This document shows, piece after piece, positions 47,244 through 59,105 of a stretch of DNA of 64,000 nucleotides. The stretch spans positions 805,339 through 869,338 of the forward strand of contig KV748182.1 of NCBI GenBank assembly GCA_001692895.1. The letters are read 5' to 3'. The notes below the pieces were generated by a model. It saw nothing but the letters and a program-made list of their open reading frames with translations. It had not been told where the DNA came from and did not search any database. The stretch's first letter is position 1; each line of letters opens with the position of its first letter. The stretch comes from Cenococcum geophilum 1.58. Its lineage: Eukaryota > Ascomycota > Dothideomycetes > Gloniales > Gloniaceae. Both the position numbers and the translations under genes were made by a program.

Positions 47244-49081
47244 ACGTACTAGTAATATTCCAGAAGCGTATTAACAATGTATTAGGAGAACACTTAGATA
47301 AATTTATTATAGTATACCTTAATAATATTATTATCTACTTAATAACAGAGGAAGAGTATGGAGAATATATTAAATAGGTCTTAAGGAGACTATAAGAAGA
47401 ATAAATGCTAGTAGCAATTAAGAAATATAAGTTCTTTACTAGAAAGACCGATTTTGTTAGATTTATTATTAAACTAGGCTAACTTAGTATAGATCTAAAG
47501 AAGATTGAGGCTATAGTAAATTAGTAGGAACTAGAGAACGTTATATAGTTAAGATCGTTTTTAGGGTTTTGTAATTACTATAGAAGGTTAATAGCGTAAT
47601 GGTTAAAGGACATTAAACCATTTATATAATTAACGAAGAAAGAAGAACTATAGGTATAGGAAGAGGAGTAAAGGAAACTCTTTAAAAAAGTTAAAAGATT
47701 GTTTACCTAGGAGCCAGTTCTTAAGATATATTAACTAGGACTAGAAACAGTTGTGGAGATAAATATATTAGACTATATACTAGGGGCATACTTTATATAA
47801 AAATATTAAAACGGATAGCATCTAGTAGCATACTATAGTCGGAAAATAACACTACTAGAGTTAAACTATAACATCTACAATAAGGAGTTATTAGGTATAG
47901 TTATAGCATTAAAGAAATAGAGAGCATTCTTATAAGGTATAGAAAAACTATTTATAGTTAAAATGGATTATAAAAACCTAATAGGATTTCTAATAATAAA
48001 GGAACTTAACTAAAGATAGGTTAGATAGGCAGAGATACTTACAAAATACTATTTCGAGATTTAGTATACTAAGGGTACAGATAATACGCGAGCAGATACT
48101 CTAAGTTAAAAGGCTAAACTATAAAATAATGAAAAGCTATTAGGGGCTTTACTATAAAAAGATATAGACGGATTAATTAGGTATAATTATCTAAAAATTA
48201 TAGCAACTTAAGAAGAACTAGATAGAGTTTATAAGTCACTAAAAAGCTTTTAGGTATAAAGAATTCTAGAAGTATAACTAGAAAATCCACAAACAGATAT
48301 ATATAAAAATTAAAAAGTAAAGTATATCCTAAGAAGTATAGCAGAACAATTTATAGAAGATTTCTATAAAGGAATAACTTAAGGACATAATAGATCCACG
48401 GGCATAGTATTAAGACTCTAAAAGGAGTACATTATTAACGGAATTTAGGGTTTAGCGCGAAAAGTTATAAAAGAATATTTAGATTACTAGAAAATAAACT
48501 AATAAGGTATAAGCTATATAGAGGGCTATAATCTATTAAAATACCAGAGAGACTATAGGAGGTTATATTATAGGACTTTATTATTAAGTTGTTAAAATTA
48601 AAAGATCCTATTACTGGATAAGATTATAACGTAATCTTAGTAATAGTAGATAAGCTTATAAAGTAGGGATACTTTATAGTATACACAGAGGAAATATTAG
48701 CAGAAGACGTCGCTAGAATCTATATTAAAGAAGTGTTTATAAGATATAGAGCACTAAATAAAATTATATTAGATAAAGATCTAAGATTCGTAACAGTATT
48801 TTAGGAGGTATTCTTAGCGGAACAAGGAGTTAGAGCAGTAACTTCCACTATATATTATCCGCAGACAGATAGTTAGATAGAAAGATTAAATTAAACACTA
48901 GAACAGTATCTAAGGCATTATATTAATTACGCATAGAATAATTAGGTATTATTATTACCAGTTATACGGTTTATATATAATATAACACTATAAAACGGAA
49001 TGGGCATATTACTATTTAAGGCGAATTATGGATATAAGCTAAGAATATCGCTATTACTATAATAAGTAAAGAAGATAAGTA
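47244..49081 (+). pseudogene. gypsy-2 reverse transcriptase C-terminus, RNase H and integrase
   Basis: Resumes inside the reverse transcriptase (NVLGEHLDKFIIVYLNNIII; YLDD read as YLNN). RNase H segment: LETVVEINILDYILGAYF, then LLELNYNIYNKELLGIVIAL and TDNTRADTLS. Integrase: KDPITG, ILVIVDKLIK, DLRFVTVF, YYPQTDS and ERLN. The frame is cut by LINE-2 at KKIS and continues at 57404. Confidence 0.87.
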
Positions 49082-49899
49082 CATGCAACCTTACCAAAAG
49101 GTAGCGCCGCACTTCCAAACTTACGCATACCCATCTTACCATTAAAAACTGTTGTTTTCCTAACTCCTAAGACCTAATTCTGCCTACCTAGCGAGCTAGA
49201 GGTAGACTTATTCCCCTTATTACCCCCTTTATTTTGCGATAGAGGCCTTAGTAAAAGGGGTCCTAGCGTATAAGCGAAGCACGGACAAGAACACCAAAAC
49301 TACTACTAATACTACTACTACTAATACCAAAACTACAAAATATAGACTTTTCCTAGGTTTTTCTTCTATAGAAAGTAAAAGCCTAATAAAATAGGGGGTG
49401 TAGGTACTTTTCTATATCTCTTTTAGTCAGACTTTCCTTAGTAAGAGGAGGATTGCCTTTAGGGCTTTTCTGCTAGCAAAAGCCTAACAAGTCCTTTTTT
49501 TTTAGTAGTTTTTTCTACTTCTAAAGGGAAAAGAAAATAACTACGCTAGTCTTTTTTAGCTAGTTTTTCTACTACCTTCTAGCCTAGTCTCCCTAGAAAT
49601 TCTCTAGTAGGATTAGTAAGAAGAAAAGGTAAAAAAGGATAGTAAAAACTAGCAAGGCTTTTTGCCTAGTTTTTTACCTTTAGAACTAGGAGATAAGAGA
49701 CCTAAGGAGGTTATTATCTACTAAAAAAACTAGGAAACCCCCCCTATAAAATATTAAAGAATCCTTAGGCTACTAAGCCTAAAAAGCCTCCTAAAGACAA
49801 TAATACAGAGATAAGTGATAACGAATTCACTTTCCTTTTCCCCTCTTACTCTAGCCTATTTAGGATAGGAGAACCTTAGGCTACTAAGCCTTTTAGAGG

Positions 49900-51291
49900 T
49901 AAAGACACTATAGAGATAAGCGAGGACGAATTCTTAGCTGCCTTACCTACCTTACCTACCTTACCTACCTTCTCTTCTTCTTCTCTCCTACCTTCTCCCT
50001 GCCTATTTAGGGAGGACGTAGAGAAAAAGAATAGAAGGAAAAGAAGGCAATCTTCTTCTAAAAATAGAAAAGAGAACTAAAATTAAAGAAGAAGGCTACT
50101 AATACCTAAGCCTATTTCGGCTAGTATACCTTCCTCTACCTCTTCTCCAAAACAGCACCTATAAATGGCTCTATATAACCTAAACCAGGCCTATATAGGG
50201 CTAAAAGAAGAAAAAAAGAAAAAGAGTAAGTTAAATTACTAGGGGACTACGTACAGAGTGTCCTAGGAGAAGAAAATCCCTTTATAAAAGAAAAGGAAAG
50301 AAAGGAAAGAGATGTCCTAAAAGGACTAGTAGAAGAAGTAAGAGCTCTCCGTAAGGAGGTAGCCCTAAAAACGCAAACCTACGTAAAGAAGCTAAAGAAG
50401 GGCCTCTCTTCTTCTACTTTTGCTCCTTCTTCTACTACCTCTTCCTCTACTACCTCTCCCTCTCCCCCTACTAGTTCTACTAGCTCTACCTCTACTAGAG
50501 GAAAAAAGAAGCAGTTATAAAAAAGGAGACTAGTCCTAGTTACAGACTAAAAAAACCAGCCTCTAGATGTCTTCTCTTTACAAAATTAAGTTAATTAACT
50601 ATTTATATCTAAACTGCAAATAAAGAAGCCAGTAATAGCTACCATAGCTAGAACTAGAAAAAAGTAGAATATTCTCCTTATAACTACAGAAGAATACGAT
50701 ACAGAGTATTTAGTTAAATATAAGGAAATCTGGTCTAACTGCTTCTCTTTTAAAAGGGAACAAAAACTAGAGCCCTGGGCTTAGGTAGTAGCTTACGGCG
50801 TCCCTATCTCCCCTTTCCTAGGAGAAAGAGGCTCTAAACTTCTGAAAGAAGAAATAGAGACTTTTAATTCTATTAGAATACAGGGATTACCTAGATGGAT
50901 CTCATCTAGGGAAAAGAGATATAATCCATAAACTAGGTTCGGCTCTATAGTCTTTACTATAGAAAATAGGGAGAAAAGATAGGAAATCCTTAAGCAGAAG
51001 GAAATCCTAATTGCAGGGGTAGCTGCTAAGGTAGTTAAATACCTAAAAGTCTCTCCTACTACACAGTGTACAAGTTGCCAAAAATTTGGCTATATAGGAG
51101 ATAGATGCTCTACTAAGGCCTATTAATTTTGTGCAGCGGTATATTTATCTAAGGACCACTCCTGTTCTACTTATAATATAATAGAAAGACCTTATAAGCA
51201 TACTACCCCTCTTTACAGCAATTATAAAGAAAATCACTTTATTAATAGTAAAGACTGTAAGTCTCTTAAAGCAGCTAAGCTAGTATATTAA
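49900..51291 (+). pseudogene. LINE-2 ORF1 (zinc-knuckle protein)
   Basis: The N terminus is uncertain; the first part is Ser/Lys/Glu-rich. The C-terminal part has three zinc-knuckle-like units: CTSCQKFGYIGDRCS (near 51068), then FCAAVYLSKDHSCS and HFINSKDCK. This CCHC cluster is typical of ORF1 in Tad1/I-type LINEs, an RNA-binding nucleocapsid-like protein. It ends at a TAA (51289-51291) that overlaps the ATG of ORF2. RIP stops are fewer than in gypsy-2. Confidence 0.75.
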
Positions 51292-54200
51292 TGAGTATAA
51301 GCTTAAAAAGTTCTATATAGGAAGAAGAAGAGATCTCTCTAGTTTCTAAAACTAGGGGAGAAATCTCCTTTATATAACACAATATAGGAAAAAGACAAAA
51401 AGTATAGCAAACCCTACTAGAAATAGGATTTAGGAAAAAAAAAATTTATTCTAGTGCAAGAGCCTAGTACCTAGAAAGATAGACAAAAAGAATCCTACTT
51501 TTCTATTCCACATCCTACATTTAACCTAATCCTCCCTAGTAATCTAGCTATTCGACCTAGAGTAGCTATCTATATAAGGAAAACTATTTCTAGTATTCTA
51601 TAATATAGAAATAGGGAGGATATCTGCAAAGATATAGATATTATAGTATTAGAAATCTATGGCCAACTTAAAAGATTTCTACTATTTAATATCTATAATA
51701 AGAGATAACTGGACGAAAACTCTAGAACCTAAAGAAGTAGTATGACTACTATCTCTAGGGCCAATCTAGAACTGGAAATAGATCTCCCTTTTATACTAAT
51801 AAGAGACTATAACCTACACTATAAACGGTGGAACGCGCTAGCTAGGAACCTAACTAGGGAGGCTAAAGAACTAGTAGACTGGCTAGACAAATATAACTGC
51901 TAACTACTAAATTTAGATAAATAGGAAGGGACCTTCTATAGATCTAATATAAGGGAAAAGTCTATTATAGACCTAGCCTTCTACTTAGGAAACTTCCAAG
52001 AATATACCTAGGATAATTGGACTATAATAGAAGAAACAGGATCTAACCATAAGACTATAGCATTCTCCCTATTTACTAGAGAGATGTAAAGATACCTAAA
52101 CCCTCTTTAAGAAACTCCTTTCTCTATAAAAAAGGTAAACTAGGAGCTTTTCCCTACCTCTTTAAAAGAGCAAGTTCTAGAGCTAGAACTAGAAGCGAAA
52201 CTTTTAGTACTAGAAGAACTAGTAGGAGAAAACCCCTATATAGAGATAGGAGAAAAAGGTCCCCTAGCCTCTTTAGAAGATTCCTATAGACCTAGGGATA
52301 GAAGCTTAAGTACACTAGTAGATAATCTAGTAATAGATCTTACTAGAGNTATAAAGCTANNAGTANAGAAAGCTATCCCTANATCTAGAACCTNCGAATT
52401 CTCTAAACTATNGTNGAATAAAGAGCTTCTAAAGAAAAGACAAAAAATAGCAAAACTAGGAAGACTTTAAGAAGAACAACCTACTAGAAGTTCTAGACTA
52501 GAACTCTATAAAGAAGCCAAAAATTAATACTTTTACGCAATAAGAGAAGCTAAGACTAGCTGCTAGAATAGCTTCCTAAAAAAAGCACAAGGAAAGGAAG
52601 TCTTTACTACCCTAAAATATACAAAGGAAAGAACATTATAAATAATCCCTAGTCTATAGTATAGTAAAGACGGGATTACTAGACTGGTAAAAAGCTTCAA
52701 GGACCAGTGCAAAGCTTTTATAACTACTCTATTCCCTAAACCCCCCCCTTCTACTAGCCCTATAGAGTGGAAGGACTATATAATAGATAATAAATAGGAA
52801 TGGCTAGAACTAGAGAAAATAGAAGTTAAATAAGTAATTTTCTCTAGCTTTAATAAAAAGGCTCTAGAACCAGATGGGATATCGTTTATAATTCTATAAA
52901 AGGCCTACCCTAATATAGAAGATCTTCTATATAGAATCTATAGGATTTTGTTTATCTTAGGCTATTAGNTAAAGGTCTAGAGAGAAGCTTAAGGAGTTAT
53001 TCTCCCTAAAGTAAATAAGGAGGACTATTCCTTACCAAAGTCCTATAGACCTATCTCCTTACTAAACTACCTAGGAAAGACTTTAGAAAAGATCTTTACT
53101 ACTAGATTAGGATATCTAGCTAGTACTACTAGCTTACTTTAAGATTCTTAACTAGGAGGAAGAAGACAGCGGTCTGTAATAGACGCAGTTTTATTACTTC
53201 TAAATAATATCCAATCTAAAAATAGTAGGAAAAAAGCTAGATAAAGAATAGCCACTACGTTATTCCTAGACATAAGAGGGGCTTTTAACTATATCTCTAA
53301 AAACCAGCTTTTATTTATCTATAAGGAACTAGGACTACCTATAGCGTTTATATAATAGGTAGCTACTTTCCTTAGCAATAGAAAGCTATAGCTCTCCTTT
53401 AATGGGCAAATATAAGGAAAAGTAGAATTAGAAATAGGGATACCATAGGGATCGCCTATATCCCCTATTTGATTTCTACTATATATACGCAATATCTGCA
53501 GTATATAGACAGAAGGAGCCTACTCTCTTAGCTATATGGACGATTTTGCAATTATGGTTACCTTAAATTCAGCTAAGTCTAATTGTGAAAAGCTAGAGAG
53601 AATAGCGCTAAAACTAATATCTAAAGCTAAGGAAGCTGCTATTAGTTTCAACGTTAGTAAAATAGAGCTTATACACTTTTATAGTAAACGCACTACTATA
53701 GAAGAAGAGTTAAAGCTAGGAGACGTAGAAATATCTCCTAAACCCCTAGTTAGGTAGTTAGGGGTATTTCTAGACTCTAAGCTTACTTTTAAATAATATA
53801 TAGAAATATAAATCTCTAAAGCAAAAACAGCCTTCTATTTAATTAGAAGACTAGGTAATATATAAAGAGGTCTATCTCTATAAGCCCTACGATAGCTCTA
53901 TATAGCTTGCGTTACTACTATAGCAGACTACAGTGTATAATACTAGTGGAAAAGCAAATCTAGAGACTACCTACTAAATAGGTACCAATCTCTACAAAAT
54001 AAGGCCCTAAAACTAGTTCTAGGAGCATTTAGAGGATCTCCTAGCCAAGCTGTAGAGATTAAAGCCTCTATTCCTCCTCCTAGAATTAAATTTAAAAAGC
54101 TTTGCAATAACTACGCATTAAGAATCCTAAAATTTAAGGAAAACTATATAATTAAGAAGGTTTATATAGAAGAGATTAATAAAGATAGGAACGAATTAGC

Positions 54201-54470
54201 AGCTAATTCTAGCTCTAGTTCTAGCCCTAAAAACTCTACTATAAAGTACCTCTTACAGCTAAAGATATAGCTACTATCTTTAGCCTCTAGAGTTCAGCAG
54301 CTAATTTAAAACTAAAAAATAGAGAGAATCTCTCTAGAATGGCAAAAACCGTGGTCTCCTCCTATCTCTGCATTTTTTTCTATCTTAAGGGGTAGTAAAG
54401 AAGAAGCTGTATAAGAATATCTAAGACTAGTAGAAAGTTTATAAGAATCCCTAGAGTGGGACCTAGTAGA
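51291..54470 (+). pseudogene. LINE-2 ORF2: endonuclease and reverse transcriptase
   Basis: Starts ATG 51291, sharing its A with the ORF1 stop (TAATG). Endonuclease: FNLILPSNLAIRPRVAIYIR, ILIRDYNLHYKRWN, TFYRSNIREKSIIDLAF and GSNHKTIAF. Reverse transcriptase: KALEPDGISF, SYRPISLLNYLGKTLEKI, LDIRGAFNYIS and GSPISPI. The active-site box at 53530-53550 reads YMDDFAIM with both Asp retained, inside a 73-codon stretch free of stops (53536-53757). The gag-only LTR element interrupts it after 54470, and the RNase H part resumes at 56170. Confidence 0.88.
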
Positions 54471-54475
54471 TATAT

Positions 54476-54668
54476 TGTGACGGCTCGAACTACCAAACAA
54501 ATGTCTCGACAGAGACTTAAATGAATGCTTACAAGGAGAAGCGAACGAATGCTGTATTACGAAGATATTAAGCTAAGGAGCAAGAGAAGGTGGTGAGGCC
54601 ACGTCCATATACATATGCCAAGTCCTAAGCGAACCCCTGACTAGGTGACGCGCCCTAGCGCCGTCACA
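54476..54668 (-). repeat. 3' LTR of the gag-only element
   Basis: Left-hand copy, 193 bp, with short terminal palindrome TGTGACGG/CCGTCACA. Six of the seven differences from the other copy are CpA-to-TpA type changes on one strand or the other; the seventh is at a CpG. Confidence 0.92.
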
Positions 54669-54743
54669 TCACCCCCCTCTTTGAAAAAGCCTGCCCTCAG
54701 GCTTTTCTCTAGGTGCTTGTCTATCTTGCATACAGTAAATAGA

Positions 54744-55810
54744 TTAAATCTTACCCCTTTGTAACCGACCAATTTCCTCATCCATATCCAAATCCGATTC
54801 AAATTCCTGATTATAGGTAGCCAGATCGCGGAGAGCCTGTTTTTGGAGAGCCTGGTTATAGTCGCGGAGAGCTGTCATACTAATCTGCTTCTTAAACGGC
54901 TCTAGCAGACAATCTTTAACCCAGTGGTCATGTGCACCACAGCGTACGCAACGTCCTTCCAATCTACATCGTTCTCTGTAAGCTGGTGACATGGACCGAG
55001 CGCAGGGTCCCGTGGGGGAACTAGTAGATTGTGGGGGTGTAGATCGTGCGGAGGTAGATCGTGCGGAGGTAGATCGTGCGGAGATAGAGGTATCAATTGC
55101 GTTAATTCCAATAGTACCGATATCCATAGGCTCTGCTCCGCGATGGTAGTTGCCGTTGCCGTTGCCGTTGCTAGAAGACTGTACCGTAGAATAAGAAGAC
55201 AATCGGCCAGCTAGCTGTTGACGGTTCGAACAAAATCAGGGTATTTTTTCGGTAGGTTAAGCTGCTGATTAAGCCTACTACGGATGGTAGTGCTTAGCCC
55301 GTTCCTAAATATTGATATCTTGTTAACATCTAGCCAATTCTGCCCGTCTGCCTCGTACAGAACGCGTTCGAATTTTGATATATAGGTCGGTACTAAATCG
55401 TTGTCTTGCCGTAGGGACAGCAGCCTATCCTCTGCCTGTTGCACCTTGTTTAGGTTATTATAGACGCGCACTAACTAATTAAGAATTGTATTGTAATCCC
55501 ACGCATTTAACTTTTCTGCCTGTCTATGCTGGGGGAGAACCATTGCCTGTACGCTGCTATCGAGATTTAAGTACACGTAGTAGAACTACGCGACTGTATC
55601 GCCAATAGCCGCACTATTAACCCGTAACTTTGCCTTAATTAATGGCAACCAAGTATTAAATTTATGAGGGTGTCCGTTGAACTTTTTGGGGTCTAGAAGG
55701 GAGGGCTTCGGTTGGGAGGGGGTGGTCGTTATAGAACGTAAAAATTGGACTTCGGCTTGCAGCTGTGCGACCTGGGCCTGTAAGTCTGCAAAAGCCTGCA
55801 TTGGGTCCAT
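54744..55810 (-). pseudogene. gag of the short LTR element, nearly intact
   Basis: Starts ATG 55810 and runs about 355 codons to a TAA at 54744-54746. The N terminus has a coiled-coil-like LQAQVAQLQAEVQFLR, then a retrotransposon gag body (KFNTWLPLIKAKLR, AEDRLLSLRQDNDLV, DGQNWLDVNKISIF). The C-terminal part has A-R-S-T repeats and one CCHC zinc knuckle CVRCGAHDHWVKDC (about 54910-54950). It is broken by two TAG codons at former CAG/CAA sites (55586-55588, 55475-55477) and by one frameshift near 55215-55222. The TAG at 55211-55213 is seen only in the shifted frame. Confidence 0.85.
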
Positions 55811-55971
55811 CGAAGAAGAAGAAGATAATAATAATAAAGAAGAAGAAACGCGAGCCTGGGGTAAACCTAAGAGAAGCTATAGGTGTCGCTCGCACGCATG
55901 CATAATCAGCCTATACGGAACCTAAGACCTAAGATACCGCAGCCTGCGTATGACTGGGGAGCTTAATATAA

Positions 55972-56164
55972 TGTGACGGCTCGAACTACCAAACAAATGT
56001 CTCGACAGAGACTTAAATAAATGCTTGCAAGGAGAAGCGAACAAATGCTGTATTACGAAGATATTAAGCTAAGGAGCAAGAGAAGGTGGTGAGGCCACGT
56101 CCATATACACATGCCAAGTCCTAAGCGAACCCCTAACTAGGTAACGCGCCCCAGCGCCGTCACA
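55972..56164 (-). repeat. 5' LTR of the gag-only element
   Basis: Right-hand copy, 193 bp. Immediately inside it, on the minus strand, lies the expected primer-binding region (TTATATTAAGCTCCCCAGTC), which I could not assign to a particular tRNA. Confidence 0.92.
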
Positions 56165-56169
56165 TATAT

Positions 56170-57115
56170 ACTATACAGATGGCTCTAAAGACAATAAATT
56201 AAATATAGCTGCTATATATAAAATAGGGGAGAGAAATAGGATTAAATATACAACGAACTAGAATCTAGGACCCTATATAGAAATTATAAATGCAGAGCTT
56301 TATGCAGTCTATAGGGCCCTAGAATACCTAAAATAATAAAGACTAGAAGAGAAATAAGTCTATATCTTTATAGATAGCCAAGCGGCTATTAAGAGATTAT
56401 AGCTTAATTCTCTTATAGGGGGGCAAGAACTAGTCTTTAAAATTACGTAAAGCTGTTCCTATTTAGCTAGTAAGGGGATCTCTATTAACTTCTACTGGGT
56501 TCCTAGCTATTTAGGAATCTATGGGAACGAAACAGCAGATAAGCTAGTAAAAAAGGGCCTTTCTAGAAGAAAACTATAATCTTCTTATACCTCCTTAGCC
56601 TATATAGGGAGAGCGGCAAGAGAAGAGATACTAGAACAGTAGAAAAATAACTGGCAGTAGAATAAGAATAAAGGAAAATACTATACTAGGATCTGTAAAG
56701 GAAGCCATTCCTTTTCTCTTAAAGCCCCTAAGGATAAATATCCTAAAAGGCTATAATCGGCTTTCTTCCAGCTAAAGCTAGGAAAAGGCTATTTTAAATC
56801 CTTTACTAAAGTAATAGGAGAGGATAAAGAAGGTAGATACTTTAGAGAATGTAGAGCACTACAAACCCCTAGACATCTACTACTAGACTGCAACCTATAT
56901 AGGGAAGAAAAAAGAGAAATGCGAAAGAAACTAGGCTCTTCTCTCTCTTTAAAGAAGCTATTTTGTACACAAAAAGGAAAAAAGGCGCTTTTTCTATTTC
57001 TAAGTAGGACAGGGATAGCTACTAGAAAGTGGCTAATAACAGCAGGATCTATAGGAGGTAACTCCTACTAGGCTCCTAGAAAAGAGATATTAGTAAGTAA
57101 AGGATAGAAATAAAT
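56170..57115 (+). pseudogene. LINE-2 ORF2: RNase H and C-terminal zinc motif
   Basis: Continuation of ORF2. RNase H motifs are in order and well preserved: YTDGSKD (56170), NAELYAVYRALEYL, IDSQAAIKRL (56370) and FYWVPSYLGIYGNETADKLV. All catalytic acids (D, E, D, D) can be seen. A C-terminal ECRALQTPRHLLLDCNLY has the C-x-H-x-C spacing found at the end of Tad1-like ORF2. The rest to 57392 is 3' UTR and A-rich tail. Confidence 0.86.
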
Positions 57116-57403
57116 TACAAAAGGATAGGGAAAGGCGTTAGAATTTCGTATTTCTTATAGTTTTCTACCGTTTTCTCATTCCCTAGTAGTTGCTTGTAAC
57201 TTAGTATCTTACTAAGGAACTATAAACCCCTAGTTTAGGGGCTTATAAACTACTAGGATATAGTTACTAGTATATATTAAGCTGCCCTAAGGGATTTATG
57301 TATATAGGACTATAGCGCCATAGCCTAGAGGCTGCATGCGCAGTATTGTACGTAGTATAATACAATGGATATAAAAAAAAATTAAAAAAAAGGAAGATAA
57401 GTA

Positions 57404-58676
57404 GTACAGCTAAATAAAGGATGGAGATGTTAATAAATCTTTATAAAGACCTTATGGAAATAGTAAAGACGGTACAGCAAAGAATAAAAAGGTACTATAA
57501 TGCTAGGAGATTTAAGGGACCAGATCTTAAGGAGGGAGATAAAGTATAGCTACTATATAAAAATTTTAAGAGTTAACGATTAAGTAAGAAGTTAGACCAC
57601 GTTAGACTAGGACCTTTTAAAATTATATAAAGAATTTTACCAATTACGTTTAAGTTAAACCTACTAGCTAAAATAAAGATCTACCCTATATAGTATATTG
57701 TAATACTAGAGCCAGTATATAGGAATATTAAGCTACTAGTTTATAAAGCAGATACGTATAAAGGACAGAAGGAAGATAAATAGCAAGTTTTAAGGATTAT
57801 TAGTTATAAGGATATTAATAACGAAATATAGTACGAGGTTAAGTAGATAGGCTATACTAAAACTATCTAGAAACTACTAGAGAATCTAAAAAACGCTATA
57901 GGAAAGGTATAGAAGTATTAAAAGAAATTAGGTTAGGTAGTATTAATAAAGAAAGATTACTAAAGAATAAGTCACCTAAGGGGGACCTAAGAAGAGCAGT
58001 TGCCGAGCTACTTAGATCTATTTCCTTCTCGGTTAGAGGAGAATCCGTTCCTTCATTACCAAGTTCCTATAGACCTTATTCTATAAGTTTCTACTCCTTA
58101 AAATAGACCTTCTTATAAACCTTTTTAAGACGGATTAACTAAGTAGACGCTATAAGACAAGACTTAAGAGCCTGTTACTAAGTATTGGCAGCCTCCCGTT
58201 TTATATTACGCGAATAGCGTAACTCTGCTAAAGTAATAGACAGTTTATTATCTAGCCGCGTAGTAGTAGATTAAATATAAAACCTTAAGATAAATCAATT
58301 AGAGAACCAGACGACTATTAAGAGTAATAGGTTATATATATTTAGCATTAAAGATAGAGCAAACGTCACAGGACAAATAAATATTCGCTTTAGTGCACTC
58401 TAAGTAAGAGAATAGTTATTGCGAAGATAGGTTCGCTAATATAATATAAACTAACCCCTTTTTTAAACAATAAGAATATAGAGATGGTATAATCTTACTA
58501 AGAGACAATATCGCAGTAATAGTGCGAATACGACGAACAGTTAAAGAAGAAGAAATTGCTTTAGGTATAATAAGCAATAATATTAACCAAATTAATTAAA
58601 CGAATATTATACCTCTAGTAAATAACTTAGAGATATTAGGAATCTTTAAGGATAAAGATAAGAAGGAGGAAGATAG
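57404..58676 (+). pseudogene. gypsy-2 integrase tail, chromodomain and long C-terminal extension
   Basis: Resumes the gypsy-2 frame: YNARRFKGPDLKEGDKV, LDHVRLGPFKII (integrase GPY/F region), then a chromodomain at about 57830-57935 (YEVKxIGYTKT..KLLENLKNAIGKV). The same frame continues for about 240 more codons to the 3' LTR, with stops only of RIP type. Readable pieces are YLDLFPSRLEENPFLHYQVP and VIVRIRRTVKEEEIALGI. The extension has no recognisable domain or membrane segment and is longer than the usual tail after a chromodomain. Confidence 0.75.
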
Positions 58677-59100
58677 TGTTATAAACGCTTTAAGTATAAT
58701 GTTACGACTACTAGGAGAGGAGTGAAAAGAAGCTAGTTAGTTAATTTAAGCACGGTTTAGGATAGAGCTAATAGAGCTATATAATGAGGAATAGTAACTA
58801 AGGTTACGTAACGTAATTTATATAATCTATAGGATCTATATAATCCGTAATAGAGTAGATAAAGTATACGTATATTATATATAAAAAGGATTTTATAGGA
58901 GTACGGTTGTGTATTTAAGGACCCTTAGTCCCTACCTAGATAGTTCCTTCCTTATAATAATTCTTAGAATATAATTAGAGTTAATTTATTAGGCAACTAC
59001 TCTACTAGTTATTATTACGTTATTAACTTTAATTTGTATCACCTATACACCTAGCCTATTAATAAGCCTATTATAGTACTTACTACAAGGTTCCGTTATA
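58677..59100 (+). repeat. gypsy-2 3' LTR
   Basis: Starts TGTTATAAACGCTTTAAG and ends AAGGTTCCGTTATA, directly followed by the GAGAA duplication. 424 bp, full-length match to 41811-42234. Confidence 0.92.
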
Positions 59101-59105
59101 GAGAA

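Larger units (their letters stand above)
54476..56164 (-). mobile_element. Gag-only short LTR retrotransposon (non-autonomous)
   Basis: 193-bp LTRs at 54476-54668 and 55972-56164, starting TGTGACGG and ending CCGTCACA. The duplication TATAT is perfect (54471-54475 and 56165-56169). Total 1689 bp. The only coding content is a gag on the minus strand; no protease, reverse transcriptase or integrase would fit. ACCCCCCTCTTT at 54672-54683 is the complement of a polypurine tract, confirming minus orientation. The LTRs differ at 7 of 193 sites, all transitions. This makes it the youngest insertion in the nest. It must rely on proteins of an autonomous gypsy-type relative. Confidence 0.92.
49082..57392 (+). 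mobile_element. LINE-2: Tad1-like non-LTR retrotransposon inserted in gypsy-2
   Basis: Flanked by an 11-bp duplication GAAGATAAGTA (49071-49081 and 57393-57403). It ends in an A-rich tail (57371-57392), as expected for target-primed reverse transcription. Without the inserted gag-only LTR element (54476-56164 plus 5 bp) it is about 6.6 kb. The 5' region (49082-about 49900) is non-coding and little mutated at the start. ORF1 and ORF2 follow on the plus strand. Ambiguous bases at 52350-52415 and 52969. Confidence 0.9.
41811..59100 (+). mobile_element. gypsy-2: Ty3/gypsy chromovirus inserted in LINE-1
   Basis: LTRs of equal length (424 bp) at 41811-42234 and 58677-59100. The target duplication GAGAA is perfect (41806-41810 and 59101-59105). 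Gag, protease, reverse transcriptase, RNase H, integrase and chromodomain are on the plus strand. A family A element (46212-47232) and LINE-2 (49082-57392) interrupt it; without them and their duplications it is about 7.9 kb. A purine-rich tract (about 58650-58675, AAGAAGGAGGAAGATAG) precedes the 3' LTR. Heavily RIP-mutated. Confidence 0.94.

Noticed and set aside
55662..55925. Open frames overlapping the gag of the short LTR element on both strands
   Set aside because: The gag frame on the minus strand has family motifs and explains the region; the others are shadows.
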